DNA from: UBA4732 sp963823075
Lineage (GTDB): Bacteria > Planctomycetota > Planctomycetia > Gemmatales > Gemmataceae
Direction of reading: 5' to 3'
Length of the DNA stretch: 64,000 nt
NCBI GenBank assembly: GCA_963823075.1
Contig: CAWGKE010000002.1
Coordinates: 248,001-312,000 of the forward strand
Shown: piece by piece, positions 8,719-18,482 of the stretch
Position numbering within the stretch: the first letter of the stretch is position 1
Layout: each line of letters opens with the position of its first letter
Made by a program: the position numbers and the translations under genes
Notes under the pieces: generated by a model
The model's database searches: none
Told to the model about the DNA's origin: nothing
The model's input: only the letters and a program-made list of their open reading frames with translations

Positions 8719-10173
8719 TCACTTCTCCCGCCCCAGCGGCAGCCACGCCCGGCCGGTCGGCGCCAGGTAGTCGTCGCCGCAGCACGGCCCTTCCGAGCCG
8801 ACGGGATACTCCTGCAACCGAACGGCCCCGTTCTCGACCGCCGCGATGTAGGGGTCCATGATTTCCCAGGCCCGCTCGATCTCGTCGCTCCGCATGAACA
8901 GGTGGGCGTCGCCGGCCAGGGCGTCCATCAGCAGCCGTTCGTAAGACTCCGGCAGGGGCGCGTCCGGGTACGACTCCTTGTAACGGAAGCGCAGGTCCGT
9001 CGGCCGCAGCGCCACGGAACCGTCGTCGGGCGCCTTGCTCTGGAAGCTCAGGTCGATGCCCTCGTCGGGCTGGATGGTCATCGTCAGCCGATTGCATTGC
9101 AGCGTCGCGCCCGGCGGCAGCGGAAACATCAGGTGCGGCGGGCAGCGGAACTGGATGACGATCTCGCTGCGGCGCCGTTTCATCGCCTTGCCGGAGCGCA
9201 GATAAAACGGCACGCCGCGCCAGCGCCAATTCTCGACGGTCAGCTCGATCGCGGCGAAGGTGGGCGTGCGCGAATCGGGAGCGACGCCCTTTTCGGAGAG
9301 GTATCCGGCGTAATGGCCGGCGACCATGCGCTTGGCCGCCTCCTCCGGCGTCAATATGGGCACGGCGTCCAGCACCTTGACCTTCTCGTTGCGCAGCGGG
9401 TCGGCCAGGAAGCGGGCCGGCCCCTCCATCGCCGTCAGCGTCAGCAGCTGCAACAGGTGGTTTTGGAACATGTCGCGGAGGACGCCGGCCCGGTCGTAGT
9501 AGTCGCCGCGCCCCTCCATCTTGACCGTCTCGCAGGCCGTGATCTGCACGTGGTCGATGAAGTTGAAGTTCCAGACCGGCTCGAAAAGCGTGTTGGCGAA
9601 GCGGAAGACGAGGACGTTCTGGACGGTGTCCTTGCCGAGGTAATGGTCGATCCGGTATATCTGGTCCTCGGCGAAGGCGCCGCGTAGGACGCGGTTGAGT
9701 TCCCGCGCCGAGGCCACGTCGCGGCCGAACGGCTTCTCGATGACGAGGCGCGTCCAGTTTGACCCATCCTGGTGGTTGAGGCCCTCGACGGCGAGCTGGC
9801 GGGCGATGTCGGCGTAGAGGTTGGGGGCGACGGCCAGGTAGAACAGGCGCCGGCCGCCGCGGCCTCCCTCCGACTTTTCCAGCCACGCCTTGAGGCCGTC
9901 CAGGCCGCCCAGCTTGGCGGCGTCGCCGGGGACGTAGTACAGCCGCCGGGCGAAATCCCGCCATTTCGCCTCGTCCCAGTCGTCCTTGGCGAACTCCCTC
10001 GCGGCGGCGGCCAGGCGGTCGCGGAAGACGTCGTCGCTCAGCGGCGTGCGGGCGGCGCCGACGATCTTCACGTCTTCCGGCAGCCGTCCCTTTTTCGCCA
10101 GCCGGTACAGCGACGGCGCCAGCTTGCGGGCCGTCAGATCGCCGGTGGCCCCGAAGACTATTACGGTCGTCAT
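8719..10173 (-). CDS. zwf: Glucose-6-phosphate 1-dehydrogenase
   Basis: A 484-aa enzyme of normal family length catalysing the NADP-dependent first step of the oxidative pentose phosphate pathway. The nucleotide-binding motif FGATGDLTARKLAPSLY is at the N-terminus, and the active-site motif RIDHYLGKDTVQNVL is visible with the catalytic histidine; the usual E of GKE is D. The C-terminal part contains EAYERLL-like (ESYERLLMDAL) and FMRSDEIERAW motifs. The ATG at 10173 is chosen because the dinucleotide fold starts there; an upstream in-frame start would add only ten unconserved residues. It is divergent from the substrate-binding-like gene at 10355. Confidence 0.96.
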   Translation of the reverse strand: MTTVIVFGATGDLTARKLAPSLYRLAKKGRLPEDVKIVGAARTPLSDDVFRDRLAAAAREFAKDDWDEAKWRDFARRLYYVPGDAAKLGGLDGLKAWLEKSEGGRGGRRLFYLAVAPNLYADIARQLAVEGLNHQDGSNWTRLVIEKPFGRDVASARELNRVLRGAFAEDQIYRIDHYLGKDTVQNVLVFRFANTLFEPVWNFNFIDHVQITACETVKMEGRGDYYDRAGVLRDMFQNHLLQLLTLTAMEGPARFLADPLRNEKVKVLDAVPILTPEEAAKRMVAGHYAGYLSEKGVAPDSRTPTFAAIELTVENWRWRGVPFYLRSGKAMKRRRSEIVIQFRCPPHLMFPLPPGATLQCNRLTMTIQPDEGIDLSFQSKAPDDGSVALRPTDLRFRYKESYPDAPLPESYERLLMDALAGDAHLFMRSDEIERAWEIMDPYIAAVENGAVRLQEYPVGSEGPCCGDDYLAPTGRAWLPLGREK

Positions 10174-10203
10174 GGTCCGTGCTCCGTTGTTCTGTCTCAG
10201 CAA

Positions 10204-10240
10204 GTCCCATAGGACTTATGGGTCCCATGAGTCCCACAGG
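10204..10240. repeat. Short intergenic repeat of TCCCAT/GGACT words
   Basis: The words GTCCCATAGGACTTATGGG and TCCCATGAGTCCCACAGG form a small imperfect dyad in the gap between zwf and the next gene. It may be another class of intergenic palindrome. Confidence 0.45.
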
Positions 10241-10354
10241 ACGAACGGCGACGCCGACCCGGGCGGGTCGCCGGCGCGGCCCGGCCGCCCTGTACAATGA
10301 CCAGGCCCGTCGTCATTCTACAAACTGCGGACACCGGACCAGGGACTGCGGACC

Positions 10355-12076
10355 ATGAAGTGGATAACCCGCCCGTGGATCATGGCGACGGCGTCGGCGG
10401 CGCTGGTGATCGGGGCCGCCGTCCTGATCCTGCGCTCCTCGCCGGGGCAGCCGCGACCGACGCCGTCTGCCGTGGCGGCGGGCGACCGTGAAATCGTCTG
10501 GCTCTACACCACCACCACCGCCTCGTCGTGGGAGCGGTTCGTCGCCGCCGTCCAGCGGGCGGGTCGGCGGCTCCAAATCGACCATCCCGGCGTCCAGGCG
10601 CTGGTCGGCGACGCCGCTTTCCCCAAGCAGACGACGGCCGTGCCGGAAGTCGCGCTGGCCCTTCCCGCGGGCGCCGGCCGACTCGTTTTCCGCTGGTACA
10701 AGATCACCACGGACTGGAAGACGCGCGACTGGGTCGAGGCGCTGGTCAAGCGCCGGCCGCCGCCACTGGCGATCATCGGCGGCAGCTCCAGCGACGCCGG
10801 CCGGGAGCTGGCCTGGCAGCTGCGCCGTCAGTGCGCGGACCTGCCGGAGCAGGACCGGCCGCTGCTGCTGCTGACCACCGCCACCGCCGACCGCGTCACC
10901 GACCCGGACGCTCCTGCCGATGCGCCCCCGGACGCCCGTGAGTCGGAACTCACCGGCGTCTATCCGTATCGCACGTTCCGCTATTGCTTCTCCAACAAGC
11001 AGATGGCCGCGGCCGTGATAAGCTTCCTGCGCACCCGGGACGACCTTCGGCCCGACGCCAATTCCGTTCACATGGTCCAGTGGAACGACGATTCGTACTC
11101 GCACGACCTGACGGACGGCTTCGAGGAGGTCCTGCGCCAGGGCAAGACGACAGGCGGCGACGACGACGCAGCCGACGACTCCGGTGCGGCGCCGTCCGGG
11201 GCCGTGCTGACCAACCCCGAACGCATCGCGTCCAGCGTCGGCTCGTTCCTCACGCCCAACCGCTTTGAGGCCGACGCGGTGGGTCACGTGGTCCAGGACC
11301 TGGAGCTGAACCCCGGCGCCCGGCCGCTGACGGCCGATCGCCGGGGCCTCGCCGAGGCGCTGCGGGACGTGGAAGGAAAGCGCGCCTTGCCGCGGCGCCC
11401 GCTGCTGGTCGTCACCGGCCAGTCGGCCCCGTCGCGCCGCTTCCTTCGCGAGCTGGCGCGCACGTCGCCAGCGCAGGCCCGCCGCCTCGTCGTCGCCACC
11501 GGCGACGCCGTCGCCTTCAACACCGTCTACCGCGACCGCCGCGTCACCTGGCCCATCCAGGACCTGCCCTTCGCGCTCGTCTTCTTCTGCCACTTCGATC
11601 CCATTCACAACAACACCGGCGACCCGGACCTGGCCTTCCTGCCGGAGGGCAACCCGCCCCCCGACGGCGAGAAGGACTTCAACCTTTCCAGCACGGGGAC
11701 GGAGGACGTTTTGCTCAACGGGGCGATCATCGAGTCGCTGGTGCAGGCGTTCGTCCGCGACGGCAAGCCGGCCGCCGACGCCGGAGAGCTGAGCCGGCGC
11801 CTCGCCGAGGTCCGACACCGGCGCGGCCTGTTCGGCTACGACCCTGACGGCACGCCGCTGTTCGGGGCGGACGGCAACCGCCTCACCGGGGCCGGCGAGA
11901 ACATCGTCTACCTTCGGCCGCACTTCGACGGCGACCGCGTCCTCCCCGAGGCCACGATCGAAGTCTGGGTTTCGCGGGAGAACGTGGCCGGCGCGGCCCA
12001 CCCCTGGGAACTCCACGCCGAGCCGCTGGCGGTTTCCTACGAGCCGCCCGTAGTGGAAGGGGGGACCGGTCCATGA
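10355..12076 (+). CDS. Exported substrate-binding-like protein, sensor partner of the adjacent kinase
   Basis: A 573-aa protein with an N-terminal membrane anchor or signal (IMATASAALVIGAAVLIL). Segments such as LAIIGGSSSDAGRELAWQL, LLLLTTATADRVTD, MVQWNDDSYSHDLTDGFEEVL and LVVTGQSAPSRRFLREL have the alternating pattern of type-1 periplasmic binding folds (branched-amino-acid/receptor ligand-binding type). No exact ligand can be named. It overlaps the histidine kinase start by 4 bp (ATGA), so the two are translationally coupled and the binding protein probably feeds a signal to the kinase. The assignment rests on pattern only. Confidence 0.65.
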   Translation: MKWITRPWIMATASAALVIGAAVLILRSSPGQPRPTPSAVAAGDREIVWLYTTTTASSWERFVAAVQRAGRRLQIDHPGVQALVGDAAFPKQTTAVPEVALALPAGAGRLVFRWYKITTDWKTRDWVEALVKRRPPPLAIIGGSSSDAGRELAWQLRRQCADLPEQDRPLLLLTTATADRVTDPDAPADAPPDARESELTGVYPYRTFRYCFSNKQMAAAVISFLRTRDDLRPDANSVHMVQWNDDSYSHDLTDGFEEVLRQGKTTGGDDDAADDSGAAPSGAVLTNPERIASSVGSFLTPNRFEADAVGHVVQDLELNPGARPLTADRRGLAEALRDVEGKRALPRRPLLVVTGQSAPSRRFLRELARTSPAQARRLVVATGDAVAFNTVYRDRRVTWPIQDLPFALVFFCHFDPIHNNTGDPDLAFLPEGNPPPDGEKDFNLSSTGTEDVLLNGAIIESLVQAFVRDGKPAADAGELSRRLAEVRHRRGLFGYDPDGTPLFGADGNRLTGAGENIVYLRPHFDGDRVLPEATIEVWVSRENVAGAAHPWELHAEPLAVSYEPPVVEGGTGP

Positions 12077-13764
12077 GCGCCGACGCCCCGCCTTCCGCCG
12101 CGCCCGCCGGCCGGCCGCCGACGCCGCGCTGGCGCTTCTGGCGCTACGCCCAGGCGCTGACGGCGCCGATCCTGCTGTGGGTGCTGGTGGCGTTTCTCCT
12201 GTGGGAGCCGGTCCACGACTGGATCGAAGGAGAAGACAGCTACGACAAATCGACATTGGAAGAGTGGCTGGACGAGTCGCGCGGCTTCCGCAGGACGCTG
12301 CCGGAGATGGCGGCCGACTACGCGCAGAGCCAGGCGGAGCTGCGGCGCCTGAAGCCGCCGGCTGAGCCGCAGACGCCGGGCCGTTTCGTGGACCCTCAGT
12401 GGGTCCAGGCGAAGCTCGCCGTCGCCCAGAAGGGCGAGGAGATCCACGAGCACCTGCGCACCCTGGGGAACCCGCCGACCAAGATGTACAACGGCCTGCT
12501 GCCGCTGTTCCCAACCATCTACCGCATCGAGGTGACGTTCGACGACCCCTCCGTGGAACCGATCGTCTGGGACTCGGAATGGCCGTTCCGGCAGTCGGAG
12601 GTGCAGGAGCTGAATCATCCGCTGCCGTCGGCGCCGGCGTCGGCGCGCGTCTTCTACCAGCTGCACGCCTTCAACATCCGCCAACGTTTGGAACAGGAAC
12701 ATCAGCAGCGCTTGCAGCAGCTGAGCATCCTGGCGGGGATCGCCACGCTGCTGGTGGCGGTGTGGATCGTGCTTCTGCAGCGGCGCGAGCGGCAGCGCGT
12801 GCTGGTCCAGCAGCAAGTGGATTTGGCGGAGCGCAAATTGCTGGAGGAAGGCCGGCGCCACGAGGAGACGGAGCGCAAGCTGCTGGAGCAGCGGCTGGCG
12901 CGGCAAGCGGCGGAGCAGAAGGCGCTGGAGCTGCAATCGCAGCTGTACGCCAGCATCGGCATCATGGCCGGCTCCTACGCCCATAACATCAAGAACCTGC
13001 TGGTGCGTCCCAACGACCTGCTGCGCCGCTGCCTGGAGGCGGACGGCCTGAGCGGCGATCAGGAGGGGATGCTGCACGAGGTGCAGCAGACGCTCGGGAC
13101 CGTGACGGAGCGGCTGCAGCAAATCCTGCGGACGGTGCGGCGCGACCCCAACCGGGCGGAGCAGACGGTGCTGGACCTCAACGCCGTGCTGCGCGACCTG
13201 GAGCGGACGTGGCGCGACCTGGCGCGGGACCGCTACAAGCTGGAGGTGGCGCTGGAGCTGGGCGAGGGCGGCGCCCCGCTGTGGATCTCCGGCGACTTTT
13301 CGCATCTGCAACAGGCGGTCGAGAACCTGCTCTTCAACGCGCGGGATGCAACCTTCGAGATGCGCAACCATCTGCGCGACGCCGCCCGGCGCGACGAGAA
13401 GCTGGATGCGGCGGCCCGGCGGCAGGCGCTGATCGCGGCGGCGGCGTGGAAGGGCCGCGTGGTGATGCGGACGCGGCGCGAGGGAGACGCGGTCGTGCTG
13501 GAGGTGCAGGACAACGGCGCCGGCATGACGGAGGATGTGCGGCGCCGCTGCATCGAGACGCACTTCACGACCAAGCGCGACAACGCCATTTACGAGGGAC
13601 AAAGCACCGGCCTGGGGTTGGGCCTGTCGTTCGTGGCGGCGATTTTCGAGCACCATCGGGCGAAACTGGAGATCGAGTCGGAGCCGATGCAGGGGGCGAC
13701 GTTCCGGGTGCGGTTCCCGGCGGCGGACGCCGACGCACCGCCGCCTCGGCGCCCGGATTACTGA
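12073..13764 (+). CDS. Membrane sensor histidine kinase
   Basis: A 563-aa protein. Transmembrane segments at about 29-44 and 218-236 enclose an extracytoplasmic domain of roughly 170 residues. A charged coiled coil follows (238-290), then the dimerisation box with H304 (AGSYAHNIKNLL) and an HATPase domain: N-box AVENLLFNARDA, G1 VQDNGAGM, F-box HFTTK, G2 STGLGLGLSF. It would autophosphorylate in response to a signal, perhaps from the coupled upstream protein. No response regulator gene is adjacent. The N-box and ATP lid are intact, so an active kinase is expected. Confidence 0.9.
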   Translation: MSADAPPSAAPAGRPPTPRWRFWRYAQALTAPILLWVLVAFLLWEPVHDWIEGEDSYDKSTLEEWLDESRGFRRTLPEMAADYAQSQAELRRLKPPAEPQTPGRFVDPQWVQAKLAVAQKGEEIHEHLRTLGNPPTKMYNGLLPLFPTIYRIEVTFDDPSVEPIVWDSEWPFRQSEVQELNHPLPSAPASARVFYQLHAFNIRQRLEQEHQQRLQQLSILAGIATLLVAVWIVLLQRRERQRVLVQQQVDLAERKLLEEGRRHEETERKLLEQRLARQAAEQKALELQSQLYASIGIMAGSYAHNIKNLLVRPNDLLRRCLEADGLSGDQEGMLHEVQQTLGTVTERLQQILRTVRRDPNRAEQTVLDLNAVLRDLERTWRDLARDRYKLEVALELGEGGAPLWISGDFSHLQQAVENLLFNARDATFEMRNHLRDAARRDEKLDAAARRQALIAAAAWKGRVVMRTRREGDAVVLEVQDNGAGMTEDVRRRCIETHFTTKRDNAIYEGQSTGLGLGLSFVAAIFEHHRAKLEIESEPMQGATFRVRFPAADADAPPPRRPDY

Positions 13765-13787
13765 GTCCTGCGTGATAAAAGACACTG

Positions 13788-13835
13788 TAGCACAAGCTTC
13801 AGCTTGTGCGATGGGCACAAGCTGAAGCTTGTGCT
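13788..13835. repeat. Intergenic palindrome
   Basis: Two inverted copies of AGCACAAGCTTCAGCTTGTG separated by a few bases, downstream of the histidine kinase gene. Confidence 0.85.
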
Positions 13836-13934
13836 GCAGCCACGGCTGGGAACGGATGTCTTTAGATAGGCGGGACTCAGTAGGCGGGCAGGCCGAAGAG
13901 CGTGGGGCGGAACGCGGAATCGGTGAGGGCGGCC

Positions 13935-15871
13935 ATGGCACCGGACAATCGTTTCTCCGTGTGGGGCTTATGGGCGGACCTCGCGACGGCGGTGGGCCGC
14001 GTCCGCCGGGTGCTGCCGATCATCGCCCGGCGGCACAAGGTCATGCTGCTGCTGGCCCTCATCATCATGCTCATCAGCGGCGCCCTCAACACGGCCATCG
14101 CGGTGCTGTTCGGCGCCCTCGTCACCCGCGTGGCGGACGCCTTGAAAGACGACCCCAGCGGCGCGACGGTCTTCTCGGTGGCGATGTTTTTCCTCGTCCT
14201 GATCGGCGTCGCTTACCTGCTGCGCGAGCTGCTGCTGGTCGGCCAGAAGTACCTCGTTCAGAGCGCCTGCACGCGCATCGAACGCGACATGACGGTGGTG
14301 GCCGTGTCGCACCTGATCAAGGTCGATCTGGCGCTGCTGGCCGGCGAGCGAATCGGGGCGCTGCAGGGCCGCATCTCCCGCAGCGTGGACGGCCTGGTCC
14401 TGTTCCTCTCCCTTCTTTTCCGAGAGCTGATCCCCGGCCTCATCTCCATCGCCTGCGCCCTGATCTACGTGTTTGCCGTGGACTACCGCATCGGCCTGAT
14501 GATGCTGGCCTCCCTGCCGGTCACTCTGGCCCTGACCCTGCGCCAGACCAGCTCCCAGCTGACCACCCGGCGTGAGATCCTGCGCGCCGAGAGAACCTCG
14601 ACGGCACGGTCATCGAGCGAATGGGAGGGATCGAACACATCCGCGCGGCCGACACCGGCCGCCAGGAGGTGAACCACGTCGAGCGCGTCGCCGAGGAACA
14701 GCGGCAGCGTAAGATGCACCACCAGCTCGGCATGACCGGCTATGAGACCTTTAAGGCGCTCAACGAGGGCTTGTTTCACCTGCTGGTTCTGGGCCTGGCG
14801 ATCTATCTCGTGTCCGTGCGCGCCACGTACCCGCTGTCCGGCCAGGTGATCCAGCCGGGCGACATCGTCACCTTTTCCATGCTGTTCTACCGGGTCGTCA
14901 TCCCGCTCAAGACGCTGTGGTCCCTGCTGGAGAACGTCCAGGAGTGCAGCCTGCGCGTGGACGACCTGCTGAAGCTGCTGGCCCAACCGCCCGATCCCAC
15001 TTTCAGCCCGTTGCAGAGCCTGAACCTGAGCATGATGGTGCGCGTGGCCGCCCTGTACAAGCGGGACAGCCAGCCCTTGCCGGTCGCCGCGCGAAATCCC
15101 CAGTTGGTGAAAGGCTCCCCGCTGATCGTCGTGTCCGGCCTGGTCGCCGATTACGTGACGCCGTCCGGCCGGGCGCGGCGGGCGCTGCACGGCGTGTCGC
15201 TGACCGTGGCGCACGGCCAAACCGTCGGCGTCGCCGGCCCGGCGGGGTCGGGCAAGTCCACCTGGCTGAAGGTGCTGCTGCGGCTGACGCCGCCGGCGGC
15301 CGGCCAGGTCAGCATCGGCGGCGTCCCCCTGGAGCAGATCGACCGCGCGACCATCGCCCGGCTCTTCGGCTACGTCAGTCAGACGCCGTTCGTCTTCGCA
15401 GGCACCGTGATGGAGAACCTGATCTACGGCCACGAGGACGCCAAGGAGGAGGAGGTGCGCCGCGCCGCCGAGGTGGCCTGCATCCACGACGAAATCATGG
15501 CCATGCCGGCCGCCTACCAGAGTCGGGTAGCCGAGCGGGGCCAAAACCTCTCCGGCGGCCAGCGCCAGCGGATCGCCCTGGCGCGGGTGTTCCTGAAAAA
15601 CCCGCCGATCCTCCTCCTCGACGAGGCCACCTCCGCCCTGGACAACATCAACGAAAAGGCGGTGAAGGAGGCGCTGGCCGCCACACGGGCCGACCGCACC
15701 ACCATCCTGGTGGCTCATCGCCTCACGACGCTGAACGACGCCGACGAGATCCTGGTGTTCGACAAGGGCCGCATCGTCGAGCGCGGCGCGTTCCAGGAAC
15801 TGGAGCAGGCCGGCGGCCTGTTCGCCCGGCTGGTGCGCAGCAGCGAGGCAAGCCCCGCGGCCGACGCGTAG
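13935..15871 (+). CDS. ABC exporter (fused permease-ATPase), one frameshift
   Basis: A half-transporter of about 645 residues. The permease part has hydrophobic segments within residues ~35-215 and continues after the frameshift. The ATPase has Walker A GPAGSGKST, signature LSGGQRQR, Walker B ILLLDEATSALD and H-loop LVAHRL. The frame changes near 14590: upstream reads RREILRAE, and downstream continues in another frame as ENLDGTVIERMGGIEHIRA, which needs one extra base. Both halves are well conserved, so a sequencing error is likely. No C39 peptidase domain is present. The gene converges on the RiPP-like operon and is the natural candidate to export its product, though they share no transcript. 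Confidence 0.85.
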
Positions 15872-15882
15872 CGGTCAAATCT

Positions 15883-15940
15883 CGTGGTGCAGGCGGCTCG
15901 CCTGCATGCATCAGCCCGCAGGCGAGCCGCCTGCACCACG
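15883..15940. repeat. Intergenic palindrome between convergent genes
   Basis: 23-bp arms (CGTGGTGCAGGCGGCTCGC and complement) around a 12-nt loop, between the ABC exporter and the HExxH gene. There is no U-tract, so it is not a classical terminator. Confidence 0.9.
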
Positions 15941-15994
15941 CCGCAAGGTCAAATTAGGCCGCCACCGGCCGCGCCTGAAGCCAAACCACTCCGA

Positions 15995-17062
15995 CTACCC
16001 TTGCGGGGCGACGCCATCCGCGTCGAGTGCGCCCTGTTCCATCAAGCGCAGGGCGTCCTGGACCGGGGGCGGGACCAGGCGCCCTCCCGCCTGCTTCAGG
16101 AGCGATTCGACCGGCCGCGCCAGAAAGCCCTGGGACGCCCGCCGCTGCATGTGACTGACGCGATCGGCAGGCACGCCCCCCGCGCCGGCCGGCCAGTTCT
16201 TCCAGAGGTGCGCCAGCCCGAACCAGACAAAACACGCCTGGACGTACTGGTAGTAATTCAGCGGGTTGCCGGACCACGGAGAGTGAAGGAGGTCGGGCCA
16301 GTTCTTGTCGAGAAACAGCGGTCCCTGCACGGCCTCGCGGAGAAAGAGGGCGGCGTGGATCGACTCGTGAACGAGCGAATCGAGCAGCCGCGCCGCATCG
16401 ACGCGCTCGGCCCAGGGGTTGGTGAGGAGCGTCAGGCCGATCAAGTGGCCGAAACTGGACGACGCCGAACCGTCCGCCCGGCTCTCCTCCTCCCGGACGG
16501 CCAAACGCCGCGTCAGGAGGCGCACGCACTCCCAAGCAATCGGCTTGCCCTGCGCCAGGGCTTCGAGGGCCTCCTCCAGACGCCGCCGGGTTTCGGCGGC
16601 GCGATCCGGTGAGAGAGCGCGCAGCTCTCCGGCGCCCGCGCCTCGGGAAGGAAACGGAGTCGCGCTGTCGAAGTCCAACGGAATGCCCTGCAAATCGCCA
16701 TTGTCCCGACCGAAGGCGACCAGCATCTCGGCCACGTCCGGGTCGGCGGCCGCGCTGTCGCTGGACCGAGCCAGCACGCGAACGAAGTCCCCCGCCAGCG
16801 CGGAGAAGGGCGGGACGTGGCCCACATCCCGAATGAGGAGCTGATTCGATACCCAAGGAGACAGGAGAAACTGTTTCCGCAGGTCCTCGGGCAATCCAAG
16901 GAAGGCCGTGAGCAGCCACTGCAACTGGGCGTCTCGTTCGCAGTACGCGCGGAACTGTCGCTCCGCCAGGTCGCGGCAGGCGTCCAGCCACGCCCGGCAG
17001 CAGTCCACCAGGGCCGGAGTCCACGAGAGGTTTTGGACGAACGTCGTGAGATCGGGGGGCAT
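15995..17062 (-). CDS. HExxH-motif protein, candidate peptide-modifying hydroxylase (second of two)
   Basis: A 355-aa protein of the RiPP-like operon. The HExxH metal motif is H232-E-S-I-H236 in LLDSLVHESIHAALFL, followed by a SPWSGNPLNYYQY segment that parallels SPWRDDPRPLAGLL in the neighbouring HExxH protein. In FxsA/FxsB-type loci, HExxH-motif proteins (TIGR04267-like) accompany the radical SAM enzyme, and some relatives are reported as alpha-ketoglutarate-dependent peptide beta-hydroxylases. Substrate and chemistry here are inferred. No signal peptide is seen. The ATG at 17062 lies 47 bp after the upstream gene ends; a longer open frame overlapping that gene was not used. It is the last gene of the operon. 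Confidence 0.72.
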   Translation of the reverse strand: MPPDLTTFVQNLSWTPALVDCCRAWLDACRDLAERQFRAYCERDAQLQWLLTAFLGLPEDLRKQFLLSPWVSNQLLIRDVGHVPPFSALAGDFVRVLARSSDSAAADPDVAEMLVAFGRDNGDLQGIPLDFDSATPFPSRGAGAGELRALSPDRAAETRRRLEEALEALAQGKPIAWECVRLLTRRLAVREEESRADGSASSSFGHLIGLTLLTNPWAERVDAARLLDSLVHESIHAALFLREAVQGPLFLDKNWPDLLHSPWSGNPLNYYQYVQACFVWFGLAHLWKNWPAGAGGVPADRVSHMQRRASQGFLARPVESLLKQAGGRLVPPPVQDALRLMEQGALDADGVAPQG

Positions 17063-17109
17063 GGCCAGACGTCGCTCCCGTCGAGCGGTTCCAGGGACCA
17101 GCCGGCCCG

Positions 17110-18378
17110 TTACGCGCCGGATCGAACGGGCCGCCGCACCAGCGCGGCCAGGTGGGGGTTTGCCGCGCACCACTTGTCCAGATGCGCAACCAGAGGGTCC
17201 GGCAGCCGGTCGCGCGGCAGTTCCAACTCGGCCTCGTGCCGGTCGATGACTTCCTTGAGTCCGTCCAGCAATCTCCGCCCCGCGGGCGTGAAATGCTCGA
17301 CGGGGGCTTGCGCGTGCCCCAGGCGCAGCCGTTCCACGACGAGGCGGCGACGGCCCCGCAGGGCGCCGCGCTCCTCCGCCAGACTGGGGCTTGCTTCGGC
17401 CCGGAGCAAGAACTCCGCGACGCCGCTGAACACGTACAGCGCGTGCAGCAGCCCCGCCAGCGGCCGCGGGTCGTCCCGCCAGGGGGAATAAAACCTCGCC
17501 TCGTCGCCCCCGATCAGCAGCTTCTCCAGTTCCATCCGCGTGTGCAGCACGCCGTGATAATGCTCGTGGACGATGGCTTCCGCCAGCAGCCGCCGGTCCC
17601 GACTGGTGGACAGGAAGATAACCCCCCCCAGCTGAGGTGCGGTCCGCGACCTGTGGACCTCGGGGCCGGGAGAGATCAAGGGCGCGTACCACGCAACCGC
17701 GGTCGCGATCTGCTTGCCCCGGCGGGGATCGACCTCCTGTATCAACCTCAGCGCGGAGGCGATCATCGCCGCATGACCGGCCGGGTCGGGCGGTTCGGTC
17801 GGCATATCCGCGGCGCAGGAACCGGGAAACAGGGCCGGGTGGGAACTCAGCAGCAGCCGGGCGGAGTCGTCGCCCCCCACCGCTTGCCACGCCAACCGGG
17901 CGGCCGCCGGCACGTCGTCCAGCGGGATGGTCGTCGCCTGCCCGTCGCCGTCTTCCACCTGAAGGACGCTGCGGCTGACCCGGCGCAACCGGGCCGGCCC
18001 GCCGGACGCCGCGAGGCGGACGCCCAGGCGGGGCAGGACGATGACCGGGTCGTCTCCGGCCGGCAGGCGGCAGGTGAAGCCGTCCGGCGCGACCGGGAAG
18101 AAGGCGTCGAAGCCCGTCACGAGGAGAAAGCGCAGGGCGACGGCCAGCCCGGCGCCGGCGTTGTCGCAGGCGGCATGGCAGCGGAGGACGTTCAGCCAGA
18201 AAAAGGGGGTCGCGTGCCGCACCAGGTCCGCCAGGCGAAGCGTCTCCAGCCAGCCGGCGGGGAAGAACTCCCGCTCCGGCGCGCCTTCCAGCCGGTCGCG
18301 GAGCAGGGCGAGCTGACAGGCCCGGCGCAGGCCCAGCTCCGTTTCCGCTGCGGCGGGAAGTTCAAAGAGGGCGTCCAT
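17110..18378 (-). CDS. HExxH-motif protein, candidate peptide beta-hydroxylase
   Basis: A 422-aa cytoplasmic protein. H271-E-H-Y-H275 lies in AEAIVHEHYHGVLHT, and SPWRDDPRPLAGLLHALYVF follows about 25 residues later. This spacing and the DPRP motif match the HEXXH-motif peptide-modification domain often found with, or fused to, FxsB radical SAM proteins. The role expected is hydroxylation of the precursor peptide, possibly on residues near its C-terminus. The ATG at 18378 has GGAG upstream. It sits 104 bp after the radical SAM gene and 47 bp before the second HExxH gene, all on one strand. The protein is only distantly similar to that second one. Confidence 0.78.
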   Translation of the reverse strand: MDALFELPAAAETELGLRRACQLALLRDRLEGAPEREFFPAGWLETLRLADLVRHATPFFWLNVLRCHAACDNAGAGLAVALRFLLVTGFDAFFPVAPDGFTCRLPAGDDPVIVLPRLGVRLAASGGPARLRRVSRSVLQVEDGDGQATTIPLDDVPAAARLAWQAVGGDDSARLLLSSHPALFPGSCAADMPTEPPDPAGHAAMIASALRLIQEVDPRRGKQIATAVAWYAPLISPGPEVHRSRTAPQLGGVIFLSTSRDRRLLAEAIVHEHYHGVLHTRMELEKLLIGGDEARFYSPWRDDPRPLAGLLHALYVFSGVAEFLLRAEASPSLAEERGALRGRRRLVVERLRLGHAQAPVEHFTPAGRRLLDGLKEVIDRHEAELELPRDRLPDPLVAHLDKWCAANPHLAALVRRPVRSGA

Positions 18379-18482
18379 CCGCGGTACTCCGCTGCAGAAG
18401 CAAGTCGCCGCCCCGATTCAAGTCGGCCGTGGACAGGCGAGCCACCAGCGCGAAAGGGCCGTTGGGGATTCGGGGCGCCGGA

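Noticed and set aside
12037..13941. A 634-aa open frame on the minus strand opposite the histidine kinase gene
   Set aside because: It is Arg/Leu/Gln-rich, has no domain pattern, and lies entirely opposite a well-supported gene; long antisense frames are normal at this G+C.
15883..15940. Rho-independent terminator between convergent genes
   Set aside because: The stem is strong, but there is no T-run after it on either strand, and similar palindromes occur upstream of genes too.
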